This document shows, in pieces, positions 31,901 to 40,835 of a stretch of DNA of 45,915 nt. Position numbers and translations under genes: made by a program. Source of the DNA: an uncultured beta proteobacterium. GTDB lineage: Bacteria; Pseudomonadota; Gammaproteobacteria; Burkholderiales; Burkholderiaceae_C. Each line of letters begins with the position of its first letter. Positions within the stretch are counted from its first letter, which is position 1. The notes beneath the pieces were generated by a model. That model saw only the letters and a program-made list of their open reading frames with translations, was not told the DNA's origin and made no database searches. The stretch lies in assembly GCA_903828235.1 (NCBI GenBank), contig CAIKLM010000015.1:1-45915 (forward strand). The letters are read 5' to 3'.

Positions 31901-31919
31901 GTGAATCACTGTGTACACA
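31901..31919. promoter_or_regulatory. Operator of the antitoxin-toxin pair
   Basis: TGTGTACACA at 31910-31919 is a perfect 10-bp palindrome with the core TGTACA; GTGAATCAC at 31901-31909 is an adjacent imperfect one. YefM-family antitoxins are known to bind palindromes with a TGTACA core, so this is a credible autoregulatory site about 50-60 bases before the antitoxin start. Confidence 0.7.
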
Positions 31920-31953
31920 TTGGCAAGCCGTGTCCCTGGGGCGGTCGCAGGCA

Positions 31954-33138
31954 CTAAGACGACAGGCGGCCGCTGAAGGCCTGGTGGAGGAGGGATTGCT
32001 TGAGTTCGTTGAGAGCGGCGAGTTTGCGAGAACAAATGGACTCAAGCCCCTTGGAGCCTCGATTGAAGCCTTCGAGCGCCGCCAAAAGCTCCTGCTGCTC
32101 GGCCACGTTGGGAATTGGCAGAGGCAGCGCCCTAAGGTCTGTGATCGACAAGTTGGGTTGCATCAGGGTGTTGACCTTTGCCATCACATACTTCATTACT
32201 CTGCGGGTCGACAGGTAGGCAAAGAGGAACGACGAATCCAGATCGCTGGAATTCGGCTGGATTGCAGCGACCCGCTGGTTCAGCAGGGCGCCATCGAAGT
32301 CGCTGGGCACCATGGCAACCTTCAGTCCGCCAGCAATGATCGTTCGCGTCAAGGCCAAGACGATGCTTCCCTGCGTTACGGCGAACTTGCTATGTCGTTT
32401 CGCAAAGGACGCCGGCAGATAGTCGCCCCCATCATCGATGAAGGCGCGAACGCCGACATTGGATATCTTGATCGACTTCACGCCGGGTGCGGCCTGAAAG
32501 TCAGTGCTCTTGAAGGCAAAGCCGTTCGTGATGGCGGCCACTTGCTCAAGCGGGCGCTCAGGCCAATTCCCGGTGAGGGTTGAGAACAGCGATTCGAGCT
32601 GACTTTCGTAAAGCTCGCGCGCTCTCAACAAGTTTTCCCGTGCATTCGCTGCTGCGCTATCGATACCCTTGAACGCCGCGTCGAGGACAGCGACGATGCG
32701 GCGCTGCTCTTCCCTGGAGGGCAGTTGAAGTTCAATGCCAAGAATCTGTTTCGAAGACAGATGCTTTACCGTGGTGTAGCCAGTTGCGTCTTCAATCGAT
32801 TTCAGGTGGGCATTGATGCCGTGCAAGAGAAACCGCGGCTCCAGATCGTGATGAAGCTCTTCAAGGCGACAGACACGCTGGTTGAGCAAAGCTGGTTCGC
32901 CCTTCCATTCGTAACAGGCAAACTCCCCATCCATCCCCACCAAGAAGTCGCCCGCGCTCACGACAAACCTCGGGGCGTATTCGCCCGTGTATCTCGTCTC
33001 TGTGGTACGGCCATCCTTTAGGTCCCGAATCCGAATCAGCGGCATGCCCTCCGGGCCAAAGAAATTGGAGTCGAACGCAAAGCCGTTCTGCACCGACAGG
33101 AGGTCTCCCAGCTTCCGGCGGACCCAGCCCGGCCTCAC
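31954..33138 (-). CDS. hsdS: Type I restriction-modification specificity subunit HsdS
   Basis: A 394-residue specificity subunit with two target-recognition domains. TRD1 spans about 1-150 and TRD2 about 190-340. Each opens with a similar strand-helix pattern (QNGFAF and TNGFAF). Two coiled-coil spacers follow them: SREEQRRIVAVLDAAF and onwards (140-185), and NVAEQQELLAALEGF to the C-terminus (345-394). It selects the bipartite methylation and cleavage site. The GTG at 33138 overlaps the hsdM stop (33135-33137), giving translational coupling. The gene is visibly richer in A+T than its neighbours, as usual for horizontally exchanged hsdS genes. Confidence 0.93.
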   Translation of the reverse strand: MRPGWVRRKLGDLLSVQNGFAFDSNFFGPEGMPLIRIRDLKDGRTTETRYTGEYAPRFVVSAGDFLVGMDGEFACYEWKGEPALLNQRVCRLEELHHDLEPRFLLHGINAHLKSIEDATGYTTVKHLSSKQILGIELQLPSREEQRRIVAVLDAAFKGIDSAAANARENLLRARELYESQLESLFSTLTGNWPERPLEQVAAITNGFAFKSTDFQAAPGVKSIKISNVGVRAFIDDGGDYLPASFAKRHSKFAVTQGSIVLALTRTIIAGGLKVAMVPSDFDGALLNQRVAAIQPNSSDLDSSFLFAYLSTRRVMKYVMAKVNTLMQPNLSITDLRALPLPIPNVAEQQELLAALEGFNRGSKGLESICSRKLAALNELKQSLLHQAFSGRLSS

Positions 33139-34586
33139 AACAACCCCCGAATCCCGCTCAACACCTCGGCCGCCTCCGCATCCAGCGCCTCGATCTCATC
33201 CAGGATCTCCTGCGGCGTGCGCATCACCACCTCGCCGCCGCCGTTCGGGTTCTTCACCGACAAGTCCCAGGTGGTGGTGTCGATGGCAGCCACGTCCACC
33301 GACCAGCTCTGCTTCGAGTCCGCAAAGCTCTTCTGCCGGGCGATGAAGTCCGCCAGATCGTCGTCGTTCAGCGGGTTGGTCTTGCCCAGGCTGCGGCCGG
33401 GGTCGAGCTGGTAGAACCACACGCGGCGCGTGGACGCGCCCTTCTCGAAGAACAGCACCACGGTCTTCACGCCCGCGCCCTGGAAGGTGCCGCCCGGGCA
33501 GTCCAGCACGGTGTGCAGGTTGCAGCTTTCCAGCAAAAGCTTGCGCAGGCTGGTGCTGGCGTTGTCGGTGTTCGACAGGAAGGTGTTCTTGATGACGATG
33601 GCCGCGCGCCCGCCAGCCTTCAGCGCCTTGATGAAGTGCTGCAGGAACAGGAAGGCCGTCTCGCCGGTCTTGATGGGGAAGTTCTGCTGGACCTCTTTGC
33701 GCTCCTTGCCGCCGAAGGGCGGGTTGGCGAGGATCACCTCGTAGCGGTCGCGGTCCTGGATGTCGTTGAGGTTCTCGCCCAGCGTGTTGGTGTGGACGAT
33801 GTTCGGCGCCTCGATCCCGTGCAGGATCATGTTCATCACGCCGATCACGTAGGCCAGGCTCTTCTTCTCGCGGCCGTAGAAGGTGCGCGTCTGCAGCGTG
33901 GCCAGGTCGTCGGTGGTGGCGGCCTGCTGGCTCAGGTACTCGAAGGCCTCGCACAGGAAGCCGGCCGAGCCGCAGGCGCCGTCGTAGATGCGCTCGCCGA
34001 TCTTCGGCTCCAACACGCGGATCATGGCGCGGATCAGCGGGCGCGGCGTGTAGTACTCGCCGCCGTTGCGCCCGGCGTTGCCCATGTTCTTGATCTTGGC
34101 TTCGTACAGGTGCGAGAGCTCGTGCTTCTCGGTCTGCGAGCGGAAGCGCAGCTCGTCCACCAGGTCGATCACGTCGCGCAGGTTGTAGCCGCTCTGGATC
34201 TTGTTCTTGATCTCGCCGAAGACCTCGCCGATCTTGTATTCGATGGTGTTGGGGCCGCTGGCGCGCTGCTTGAAGCCGGCCAGGTACGGGAAGAGCTGGC
34301 CGTTGACGAAGTCGCGCAGGTCGTCGCCGGTGAGGGCGGCGTTGTGGTCCAGCCGGCCCTCGGCGTTCTTCGGCGCGGCCCAGCGCTCCCAGCGGTAGGC
34401 CTCGGCCAGGATGTAGCCGTAGCGCCGGCCTTCCAGCTCGGCTTCGGCGGCGCGGTCGGCCTCCAGCGCGTCGAGGTACTTGAGGAACAGCAGCCAGGAC
34501 GACTGCTCGGTGTAGTCCAGCTCGCTGGTGCAGCCGGCATCCTTGTGCAGGATGTCGTCGATGTTCTTGAAGGTCTGCTCGAACAC
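33135..34586 (-). CDS. hsdM: Type I restriction-modification methyltransferase subunit HsdM
   Basis: A 483-residue N6-adenine methyltransferase. The helical N-terminal domain (1-150) starts FEQTFKNIDDIL. S-adenosylmethionine motif I is DGACGSAGF (202-210) and catalytic motif IV is NPPF (288-291, ILANPPFGG). The C-terminal region contains D-P-G-R-S-L-G-K-T-N-P-L-N-D and a coiled-coil end. The start is a GTG at 34586, which gives the canonical family N-terminus; longer in-frame starts add unmatched residues. It forms the M2S methylase and the core of the restriction complex. It is the first gene of the island, just after mnmE on the same strand. Confidence 0.95.
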   Translation of the reverse strand: MFEQTFKNIDDILHKDAGCTSELDYTEQSSWLLFLKYLDALEADRAAEAELEGRRYGYILAEAYRWERWAAPKNAEGRLDHNAALTGDDLRDFVNGQLFPYLAGFKQRASGPNTIEYKIGEVFGEIKNKIQSGYNLRDVIDLVDELRFRSQTEKHELSHLYEAKIKNMGNAGRNGGEYYTPRPLIRAMIRVLEPKIGERIYDGACGSAGFLCEAFEYLSQQAATTDDLATLQTRTFYGREKKSLAYVIGVMNMILHGIEAPNIVHTNTLGENLNDIQDRDRYEVILANPPFGGKERKEVQQNFPIKTGETAFLFLQHFIKALKAGGRAAIVIKNTFLSNTDNASTSLRKLLLESCNLHTVLDCPGGTFQGAGVKTVVLFFEKGASTRRVWFYQLDPGRSLGKTNPLNDDDLADFIARQKSFADSKQSWSVDVAAIDTTTWDLSVKNPNGGGEVVMRTPQEILDEIEALDAEAAEVLSGIRGLL

Positions 34587-34678
34587 GGGGGGTCCGCTCC
34601 CTGGGTGACTGCTGGCCCGGCGCCGGCGGCATGCGGGGTGCCGCCGCACGCCGCCAGGTAACGGCGATTCTCAAGGAA

Positions 34679-34695
34679 GGGGCCGCGCGGGCCCC
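34679..34695 (-). terminator. Weak terminator-like hairpin after mnmE
   Basis: GGGGCC and GGCCCC (34679-34684 and 34690-34695) form a 6-bp stem directly after the mnmE stop. Only a broken T-stretch (CCTTCCTT) follows on the minus strand. Read-through into hsdM is therefore possible. Confidence 0.35.
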
Positions 34696-36078
<1,383 letters not shown>

Positions 36079-36124
36079 GGAAAGCTCATTGTCGGCGCGG
36101 CCAGGAAGATGGCGCGGGTGGAGC

Positions 36125-36146
36125 GACCCGGCGGTGATGCCGGGTC
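36125..36146. terminator. Stem-loop between yidC and mnmE
   Basis: GACCCGGC (36125-36132) and GCCGGGTC (36139-36146) form a perfect 8-bp stem with a 6-base loop in the 185-bp gap between yidC and mnmE. No U-tract follows on either strand. It may be an RNA-processing or pausing element within the operon. The gap otherwise shows no gene. Confidence 0.35.
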
Positions 36147-36263
36147 GGGCCTCCCGAGCCGGCCCGCGAAGGCCGGGTCACCCGCATGCCTTCATCCTCG
36201 TCAGCTCGCAGTGCAGCATCAACCCCTGCCCGGGGGGCGCCGCCACCGGCGCCGTGCCTCAGT

Positions 36264-37970
36264 TCACGCCACGCCCAACTGCTTGTTGATGTACCACTGC
36301 TGCGCGATCGACAGGATGTTGTTCGTCAGCCAGTACAGCACCAAGCCGGCCGGGAAGAAGAAGAACATGAAGCCGAAGGCCAGCGGCATCATCCACATGA
36401 GCTTGGCCTGCATCGGGTCGGTCGGCGCCGGGTTCAGCCACACTTGGAACAGAGACGAGGCCGTCATCAGCACGGGCAGGATGAACCAGGGGTCGGGCTG
36501 GGCCAGGTCGGTGATCCAGCCGATCCACGGCGCCTGGCGCATCTCGACGCTGGACAGCAGCACCCAGTACAGCGCAATGAAGAACGGCATCTGCACCAGG
36601 ATGGGCAGGCAGCCGCCCAGCGGGTTGACCTTCTCCTCGCGGTAGATGCGCATCATCTCCTGCTGCATCTGCTGCGGCTTGTCCTTGTAGCGCTCGCGCA
36701 GCTCGTTCACCTTGGGCGCCACGGCCTTCATCTTGGCCATGCTGCGGTAGGCGCTGGCGTTCAGCCAGTAGAAGCCGATCTTCAGCACCACCACCAGCGC
36801 CACGATGGCCCAGCCCCAGTTGCCCAGCACCGAGTGCAGCTTGTCGAGCAGCCAGAACAGCGGCTTGGCCAGCACGGTGAACCAGCCGTAGTCCTTGACG
36901 AGCTCCAGGCCCGGGGCCAGCGCGGCGAGCTTGTTCTCCTCTTGCGGGCCGGCAAAGAGCACGGCGTCGTGCGCCTTGGTGCTGTCGGGGGCCACCTCGC
37001 CCAGCGGCAGCACCATGGCTACGGTGAAGTGGTTGTCGGCCACCTTGGCGGTGCGGAACTCGCGCGGGCCCGGCGCGTTGACCAGCCAGGCCGACGCGAA
37101 GTAGTGCTGCACCATCGCGATCCAGCCCTCGTTGGCGGTGCGCTCGTGGCTGGCGTCGCCCTTGGTGATGGACTTGAACTCGACCTTCTGGAACTTCTTG
37201 GCCTCGGTGTAGACGGCCGGGCCGGTGAAGGTGAAGTAGAACGAGCTCTCGCCCTCGGGCGGGTTGCCGTCGCGCGCCAGCTGCAGGTACAGCTGCGGGC
37301 TGATGGGCACGGTGCCCCGGTTGACGACCTCGTGGCGCACGCCCACGGTGTACTCGCCGCGCTTGAAGGTGTAGATCTTGGCCAGCTGCACGCCGTCGAC
37401 CACGGGCGACTCGAAGCGCAGCGCGATCTCGTTGGCACCCGCGGCCAGCGTGCGCTCTCCCGGCACGGCCTTCATCGCCGTGAAGTGGTTGGGCAGCGCC
37501 ACGCCCGCCGCGCTGGTGACGAGGCCGGTCTGCGCCACGTACAGCCGCTTGGGGCTCTGCTCGAACAGCAGCACGTTGCGCGTGGCGTCGTTGTTGTCGC
37601 GGTGCGCCAGCAGTTCCAGGCGCACCAGGCTGCCGCCGATGCTGTCGAAGGTGGCCTTGACGCGGTCGGTGGTCACGGTGACCTGCTCGGTGACGGGCGG
37701 CGTGGCCGCGGCCGGCACCGCCCCCGCGGGCGCCGTAGCCGCTGGCACCGCGGCAGTGGTGGCCGGCGCCGGCACCGCCGACGGCACGCCCGCCGGCAGC
37801 GCCGCGGGCGCCGAGGCGCTGCCCGGCGCCGCGCCGGCGGCCTTGGGGGCCTGGCTGGTGGGGGCGCCGAACATCGTCGGCTGGCCGGTGTGGCGGTTCC
37901 AGGCGTCCCACAGCAGGACGAGCGACATCGTGAAAACCACCCACAGCAGGGTGCGGCGCATATCGGTCAT
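36264..37970 (-). CDS. yidC: Membrane protein insertase YidC
   Basis: A 568-residue Gram-negative type YidC. The first transmembrane helix (7-21) is followed by an alanine/proline-rich linker (about 38-90), the periplasmic beta-sandwich domain (about 95-340), and the conserved five-helix C-terminal insertase core (about 370-560). The core contains M-K-A-V-A-P-K-V-N-E-L-R, KVNPLGGCLPILVQMPFFIALY and YWLTNNILSI. It inserts and folds membrane proteins alone or with SecYEG. It lies nine bases after yidD. Confidence 0.96.
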   Translation of the reverse strand: MTDMRRTLLWVVFTMSLVLLWDAWNRHTGQPTMFGAPTSQAPKAAGAAPGSASAPAALPAGVPSAVPAPATTAAVPAATAPAGAVPAAATPPVTEQVTVTTDRVKATFDSIGGSLVRLELLAHRDNNDATRNVLLFEQSPKRLYVAQTGLVTSAAGVALPNHFTAMKAVPGERTLAAGANEIALRFESPVVDGVQLAKIYTFKRGEYTVGVRHEVVNRGTVPISPQLYLQLARDGNPPEGESSFYFTFTGPAVYTEAKKFQKVEFKSITKGDASHERTANEGWIAMVQHYFASAWLVNAPGPREFRTAKVADNHFTVAMVLPLGEVAPDSTKAHDAVLFAGPQEENKLAALAPGLELVKDYGWFTVLAKPLFWLLDKLHSVLGNWGWAIVALVVVLKIGFYWLNASAYRSMAKMKAVAPKVNELRERYKDKPQQMQQEMMRIYREEKVNPLGGCLPILVQMPFFIALYWVLLSSVEMRQAPWIGWITDLAQPDPWFILPVLMTASSLFQVWLNPAPTDPMQAKLMWMMPLAFGFMFFFFPAGLVLYWLTNNILSIAQQWYINKQLGVA

Positions 37971-37979
37971 GGGGGGCGA

Positions 37980-38294
37980 TCAGCGGGAGGTTCGGGGCTC
38001 GTCAGCGGCGCGGGCACCAAGCCCTAGGCGCGAGAAAAGAGCGGGAGGCACGGCGGGCACGGGGTCGTGACCGCCGTCGCACCAAGGGTGGCACCGCGCG
38101 ATGCGGGCCGCCGCCAAGTAGCTGCCGGCGGCGGCGCCGTGGCGGTCGAGCGCCTGCAGCGCATAGGCCGAGCAGCTGGGCTCGAAGCGGCAGTCGTTGC
38201 CGATCCAGGCCTTCAGCAGCAGCCGGTAAGCCTGCACCAGGCCGATCAACAGGCGCCGGGGCAGGGACATGGCGAAGTCGAGCGCGGCGTTCAT
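37980..38294 (-). CDS. yidD: Membrane protein insertion efficiency factor YidD
   Basis: A 104-residue protein with the YidD core in residues about 10-75: an amphipathic N-terminal helix (PRRLLIGLVQAYRLLLKAW), C-R-F-E-P-S-C-S-A-Y-A-L-Q-A-L and R-C-H-P-W-C-D-G-G-H-D-P-V-P. Three conserved cysteines are visible in these motifs. The C-terminal 25 residues are a non-conserved extension. It assists YidC-dependent insertion at the inner membrane. It sits nine bases from both rnpA and yidC. Confidence 0.95.
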   Translation of the reverse strand: MNAALDFAMSLPRRLLIGLVQAYRLLLKAWIGNDCRFEPSCSAYALQALDRHGAAAGSYLAAARIARCHPWCDGGHDPVPAVPPALFSRLGLGARAADEPRTSR

Positions 38295-38303
38295 GGGCAG
38301 GGC

Positions 38304-38738
38304 TCAGCGCGGGCGGGCCGCGCCGGCGAGCAGGCGGTCGAGTTCGCCGCGCACGGCCTCGGCCAGCGCGGGCGAACGGGCCGACGGGAAATCGGCCTTG
38401 ACAAAGCCCGCATGCAGGCGCAGCAGCCACAGGCCCATCGGCAGGCCCGCGGCGTGGCGGCGGAAGCTCTCGCGCATCTGCCGCTTCAGCAGGTTGCGGG
38501 TGACCGACCGGCGGGCCTGGCGCTTGGGCACCATGCAGCCCAGCCATTGGGCCTGCGGCGGGTTGTCCACAGGTTGCGGCAAGGCCTGATCGTCAGCTGT
38601 GGACAACTCTGCCGCCCGGGGCCGGCCGCGATGCGGAGCGACCGGCGCAGGCGCTGCGCTCACGTGGTGAACGGAGAAGTGAGCACTCCGCCCGCGCGAG
38701 CGCGTGGCGAGGAGTCGTTCGAAGTCGGCCTTGTGCAC
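38304..38738 (-). CDS. rnpA: Ribonuclease P protein component RnpA
   Basis: A 144-residue protein subunit of RNase P, which matures tRNA 5' ends with the rnpB RNA. The RNR signature R-N-L-L-K-R-Q-M-R-E-S-F-R (81-93) and the preceding C-M-V-P-K-R-Q-A-R-R are intact. An insert of about 35 residues (roughly 28-63) separates the first beta-strand (HFSVHHV) from the next (W-L-G-C-M-V). This insert codes across two DnaA-box-like sequences (38563-38571, 38598-38606). The start is GTG at 38738, giving the family N-terminus H-K-A-D-F-E-R-L-L. Confidence 0.93.
   Translation of the reverse strand: MHKADFERLLATRSRGRSAHFSVHHVSAAPAPVAPHRGRPRAAELSTADDQALPQPVDNPPQAQWLGCMVPKRQARRSVTRNLLKRQMRESFRRHAAGLPMGLWLLRLHAGFVKADFPSARSPALAEAVRGELDRLLAGAARPR
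38563..38606. other. Pair of inverted DnaA-box-like sites inside rnpA
   Basis: TTGTCCACA (38563-38571) and TGTGGACAA (38598-38606) are exact reverse complements, each one base from the DnaA box TTATCCACA. They sit 26 bases apart within the insert-coding part of rnpA, encoding the residues L-S-T and P-V-D-N. DnaA binding is inferred from sequence only. Confidence 0.6.
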
Positions 38739-38811
38739 AAGGCGTGGTCGCTGTGCGGGGCGGTGGCGGCCACGCGCGGCGCGCCGGCCAGCCGGGCGCC
38801 GCGGGCCCGCC

Positions 38812-38946
38812 TCAAACGCCCAGGCGCTTGCGGCCCTTGGCGCGGCGTGCGTTCAGCACGGCGCGGCCACCGCGGCTCTTCATGCGCACGAGGAAGCCAT
38901 GCGTGCGGGCGCGGCGGATCTTGGAGGGTTGATAGGTGCGCTTCAT
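38812..38946 (-). CDS. rpmH: 50S ribosomal protein L34
   Basis: A full-length 44-residue L34: [19 protein letters not shown] followed by [24 protein letters not shown]. It is part of the large ribosomal subunit. It is the first gene of the leftward rpmH-rnpA-yidD-yidC-mnmE cluster and has a good promoter at 39011-39039. The start ATG is at 38946. Confidence 0.98.
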   Translation of the reverse strand: MKRTYQPSKIRRARTHGFLVRMKSRGGRAVLNARRAKGRKRLGV

Positions 38947-39010
38947 GGCAGACCTGCTGGGTTGGAGCGGCCGTGAAGGCCTGGGTGTTGGCGAATTCGG
39001 GAAACCCACG

Positions 39011-39039
39011 ATTACAGCAAAAATGCCCTTTCCGGTCAA
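39011..39039 (-). promoter_or_regulatory. rpmH operon promoter
   Basis: On the minus strand TTGACC (39039-39034) and TGTAAT (39016-39011) are separated by exactly 17 bases, a near-consensus sigma-70 promoter. Transcription would start about 60 bases before rpmH. It is the strongest promoter match seen in the window and lies inside the rpmH-dnaA gap. Confidence 0.85.
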
Positions 39040-39093
39040 ACACTTGCATGCCGACTGCTGCGATCCGGCGGGGATTGACAGGCGTCGCCAGGT

Positions 39094-39102
39094 TGTGGAT
39101 AA
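39094..39102 (-). other. Consensus DnaA box upstream of dnaA
   Basis: TGTGGATAA at 39094-39102 is the reverse complement of the consensus DnaA box TTATCCACA. It lies 52 bases before the dnaA ATG and may serve both origin function and dnaA autoregulation. Confidence 0.75.
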
Positions 39103-39153
39103 CCGCGTTCCGCCGCTGCGGAGGAGTGTTTGCAGCGCCGGCTCCAAAAGAAC

Positions 39154-40596
39154 ATGTCCACATTGAGCCCCGACCTCTGGCAACGAGCCTGCGAGCGCCT
39201 CGCCCTCGACCTGCCCGAACAGCAATTCACCACCTGGATCCGGCCGCTGAGCGCGGGGGTGACCGTGACCGACGGGGTCGCCGAGGCGGGCGAGCCCGGC
39301 CCGATCACGGTCTCGGTGCGCGTACCCAACCGCTTCAAGCTCGACTGGATCCGCGCACAGTACGCGCACCGGCTGGAGGCCGCGCTCAGCGAAGTCGCCG
39401 CCGGGCCCGTGAAGCTCGAGCTGTCGGTGGCGCCCCAGCGCAGCGAGGCCCCGGCCATGCCGCTGCGGCGCACGCAGCCGCTGGCCGCCGCCACGCTGGC
39501 CATCGACGCGCTGGCCCGGGCCGGCGCCGACGCCGCGCCCCCGGCCGCGCCGGCGGCCCGGCCGCAGCCCGCCAGCACGCACCGCCTGAACACCGCGCTG
39601 ACCTTCGACACCCTGGTGGCCGGCCGCGCCAACCAGATGGCGCGCACCGCGGCGCTGCACGTGGCCGGGGCGCCGGGGGTCATGTACAACCCGCTGTTCA
39701 TCTACGGCGGCGTCGGCCTGGGCAAGACGCACCTGGTGCACGCCGTGGGCAACGCGCTGCTGAAGGACCGCCCCGACGCCCGCGTGCTGTACCTGCACGC
39801 CGAGCAGTTCATCTCCGACGTCGTCAAGAACTACCAGCGCAAGACCTTCGACGAGCTCAAGGCCAAGTACCACGGCCTGGACCTGCTGCTGATCGACGAC
39901 GTGCAGTTCTTCGCCGGCAAGGACCGCACCCAGGAGGAGTTCTTCAACGCCTTCGAGGCCCTGCTGTCGAAGAAGGCCCACATCATCATGACCAGCGACA
40001 CCTACCCCAAGGGCCTGGTCGACATCGACGAGCGGCTGACCAGCCGCTTCGACAGCGGACTGACGGTGGCCATCGAGCCGCCCGAGCTGGAGATGCGGGT
40101 CGCCATCCTGCAGCGCAAGGCGCTGGCCGAGGGCAACGAGATGCCCGAGGACGTGGCCTTCTTCATCGCCAAGAACGTGCGCGCCAACGTCCGCGAGCTG
40201 GAAGGGGCGCTGCGCAAAGTGCTGGCCTACAGCCGCTTCAGCCACAAGGACATCAACATCGCCCTGGCGCGCGAGGCGCTGCGCGACCTGCTGAGCATCC
40301 AGAACCGGCAGATCGGCGTCGAGAACATCCAGAAGACGGTCGCCGACTTCTACAAGATCAAGGTCGCCGACATGTACAGCAAGAAGCGGCCGGCCTCGAT
40401 TGCGCGGCCGCGGCAAATTGCCATGTACCTGGCCAAGGAGCTGACCAAGAAGAGCCTGCCCGAGATCGGCGAGCTCTTCGGCGGCCGCGACCACACCACC
40501 GTGCTGCACGCGGTGCGCAAGATCGGCGCCGAGCGCAGCACCAACACCGAGCTCAACCAGCAGCTGCACGTGCTGGAGCAGACGCTCAAGGGCTGA
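39154..40596 (+). CDS. dnaA: Chromosomal replication initiator protein DnaA
   Basis: A 480-residue DnaA. Domain I (1-85) contains [26 protein letters not shown] variable alanine/proline-rich domain II follows (about 95-145), then AAA+ domain III (about 146-370) with Walker A GGVGLGKT (185-192) and Walker [11 protein letters not shown] (about 244-253). DNA-binding domain IV carries the signature [15 protein letters not shown]. It binds DnaA boxes and opens oriC. The ATG at 39154 is chosen; a TTG at 39130 has a better ribosome-binding site (GGAGGAG at 39120-39126) and would add eight residues. Confidence 0.97.
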   Translation: MSTLSPDLWQRACERLALDLPEQQFTTWIRPLSAGVTVTDGVAEAGEPGPITVSVRVPNRFKLDWIRAQYAHRLEAALSEVAAGPVKLELSVAPQRSEAPAMPLRRTQPLAAATLAIDALARAGADAAPPAAPAARPQPASTHRLNTALTFDTLVAGRANQMARTAALHVAGAPGVMYNPLFIYGGVGLGKTHLVHAVGNALLKDRPDARVLYLHAEQFISDVVKNYQRKTFDELKAKYHGLDLLLIDDVQFFAGKDRTQEEFFNAFEALLSKKAHIIMTSDTYPKGLVDIDERLTSRFDSGLTVAIEPPELEMRVAILQRKALAEGNEMPEDVAFFIAKNVRANVRELEGALRKVLAYSRFSHKDINIALAREALRDLLSIQNRQIGVENIQKTVADFYKIKVADMYSKKRPASIARPRQIAMYLAKELTKKSLPEIGELFGGRDHTTVLHAVRKIGAERSTNTELNQQLHVLEQTLKG

Positions 40597-40835
40597 GGCC
40601 GGGCCCGGAAACCCTCTCGGACAAGCCTGTGGACAGCCCCCGCACAACCCCGCACTTGCCCACAGCCCGGGGCGGCCGCGGCGGCTTGTCCCCAAACGCG
40701 ACGGCCGGCCCAGGCCCCCGGCTCACAGGGTTCGCCGGCTGCTAAACCGTTGCCGGATAAGGCGAAAATAGCGTTGTCCCCAGGATCGGTCGCGCTCTAT
40801 CTACGACCACCAGAGAAGAAAAGAGAGGAAAGTCC
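40597..40835 (+). other. oriC: dnaA-dnaN intergenic region, candidate oriC
   Basis: This 239-bp gap holds a cluster of DnaA-box-like 9-mers: TGTGGACAG (40628-40636), TTGCCCACA (40656-40664), TTGTCCCCA (40686-40694) and TTGTCCCCA again (40774-40782). Each has one or two differences from consensus. A short AT-richer patch (about 40755-40772, GGATAAGGCGAAAATAGC) lies between the last two and could be the unwinding element. The gap also carries the dnaN ribosome-binding site AGAGGAAAG. With the box at 39094 and those in rnpA it makes this locus the likely replication origin. Confidence 0.65.

Noticed and set aside
38760..38811. Possible small gene between rnpA and rpmH
   Set aside because: The 73-bp gap is too short and has no start with a ribosome-binding site.
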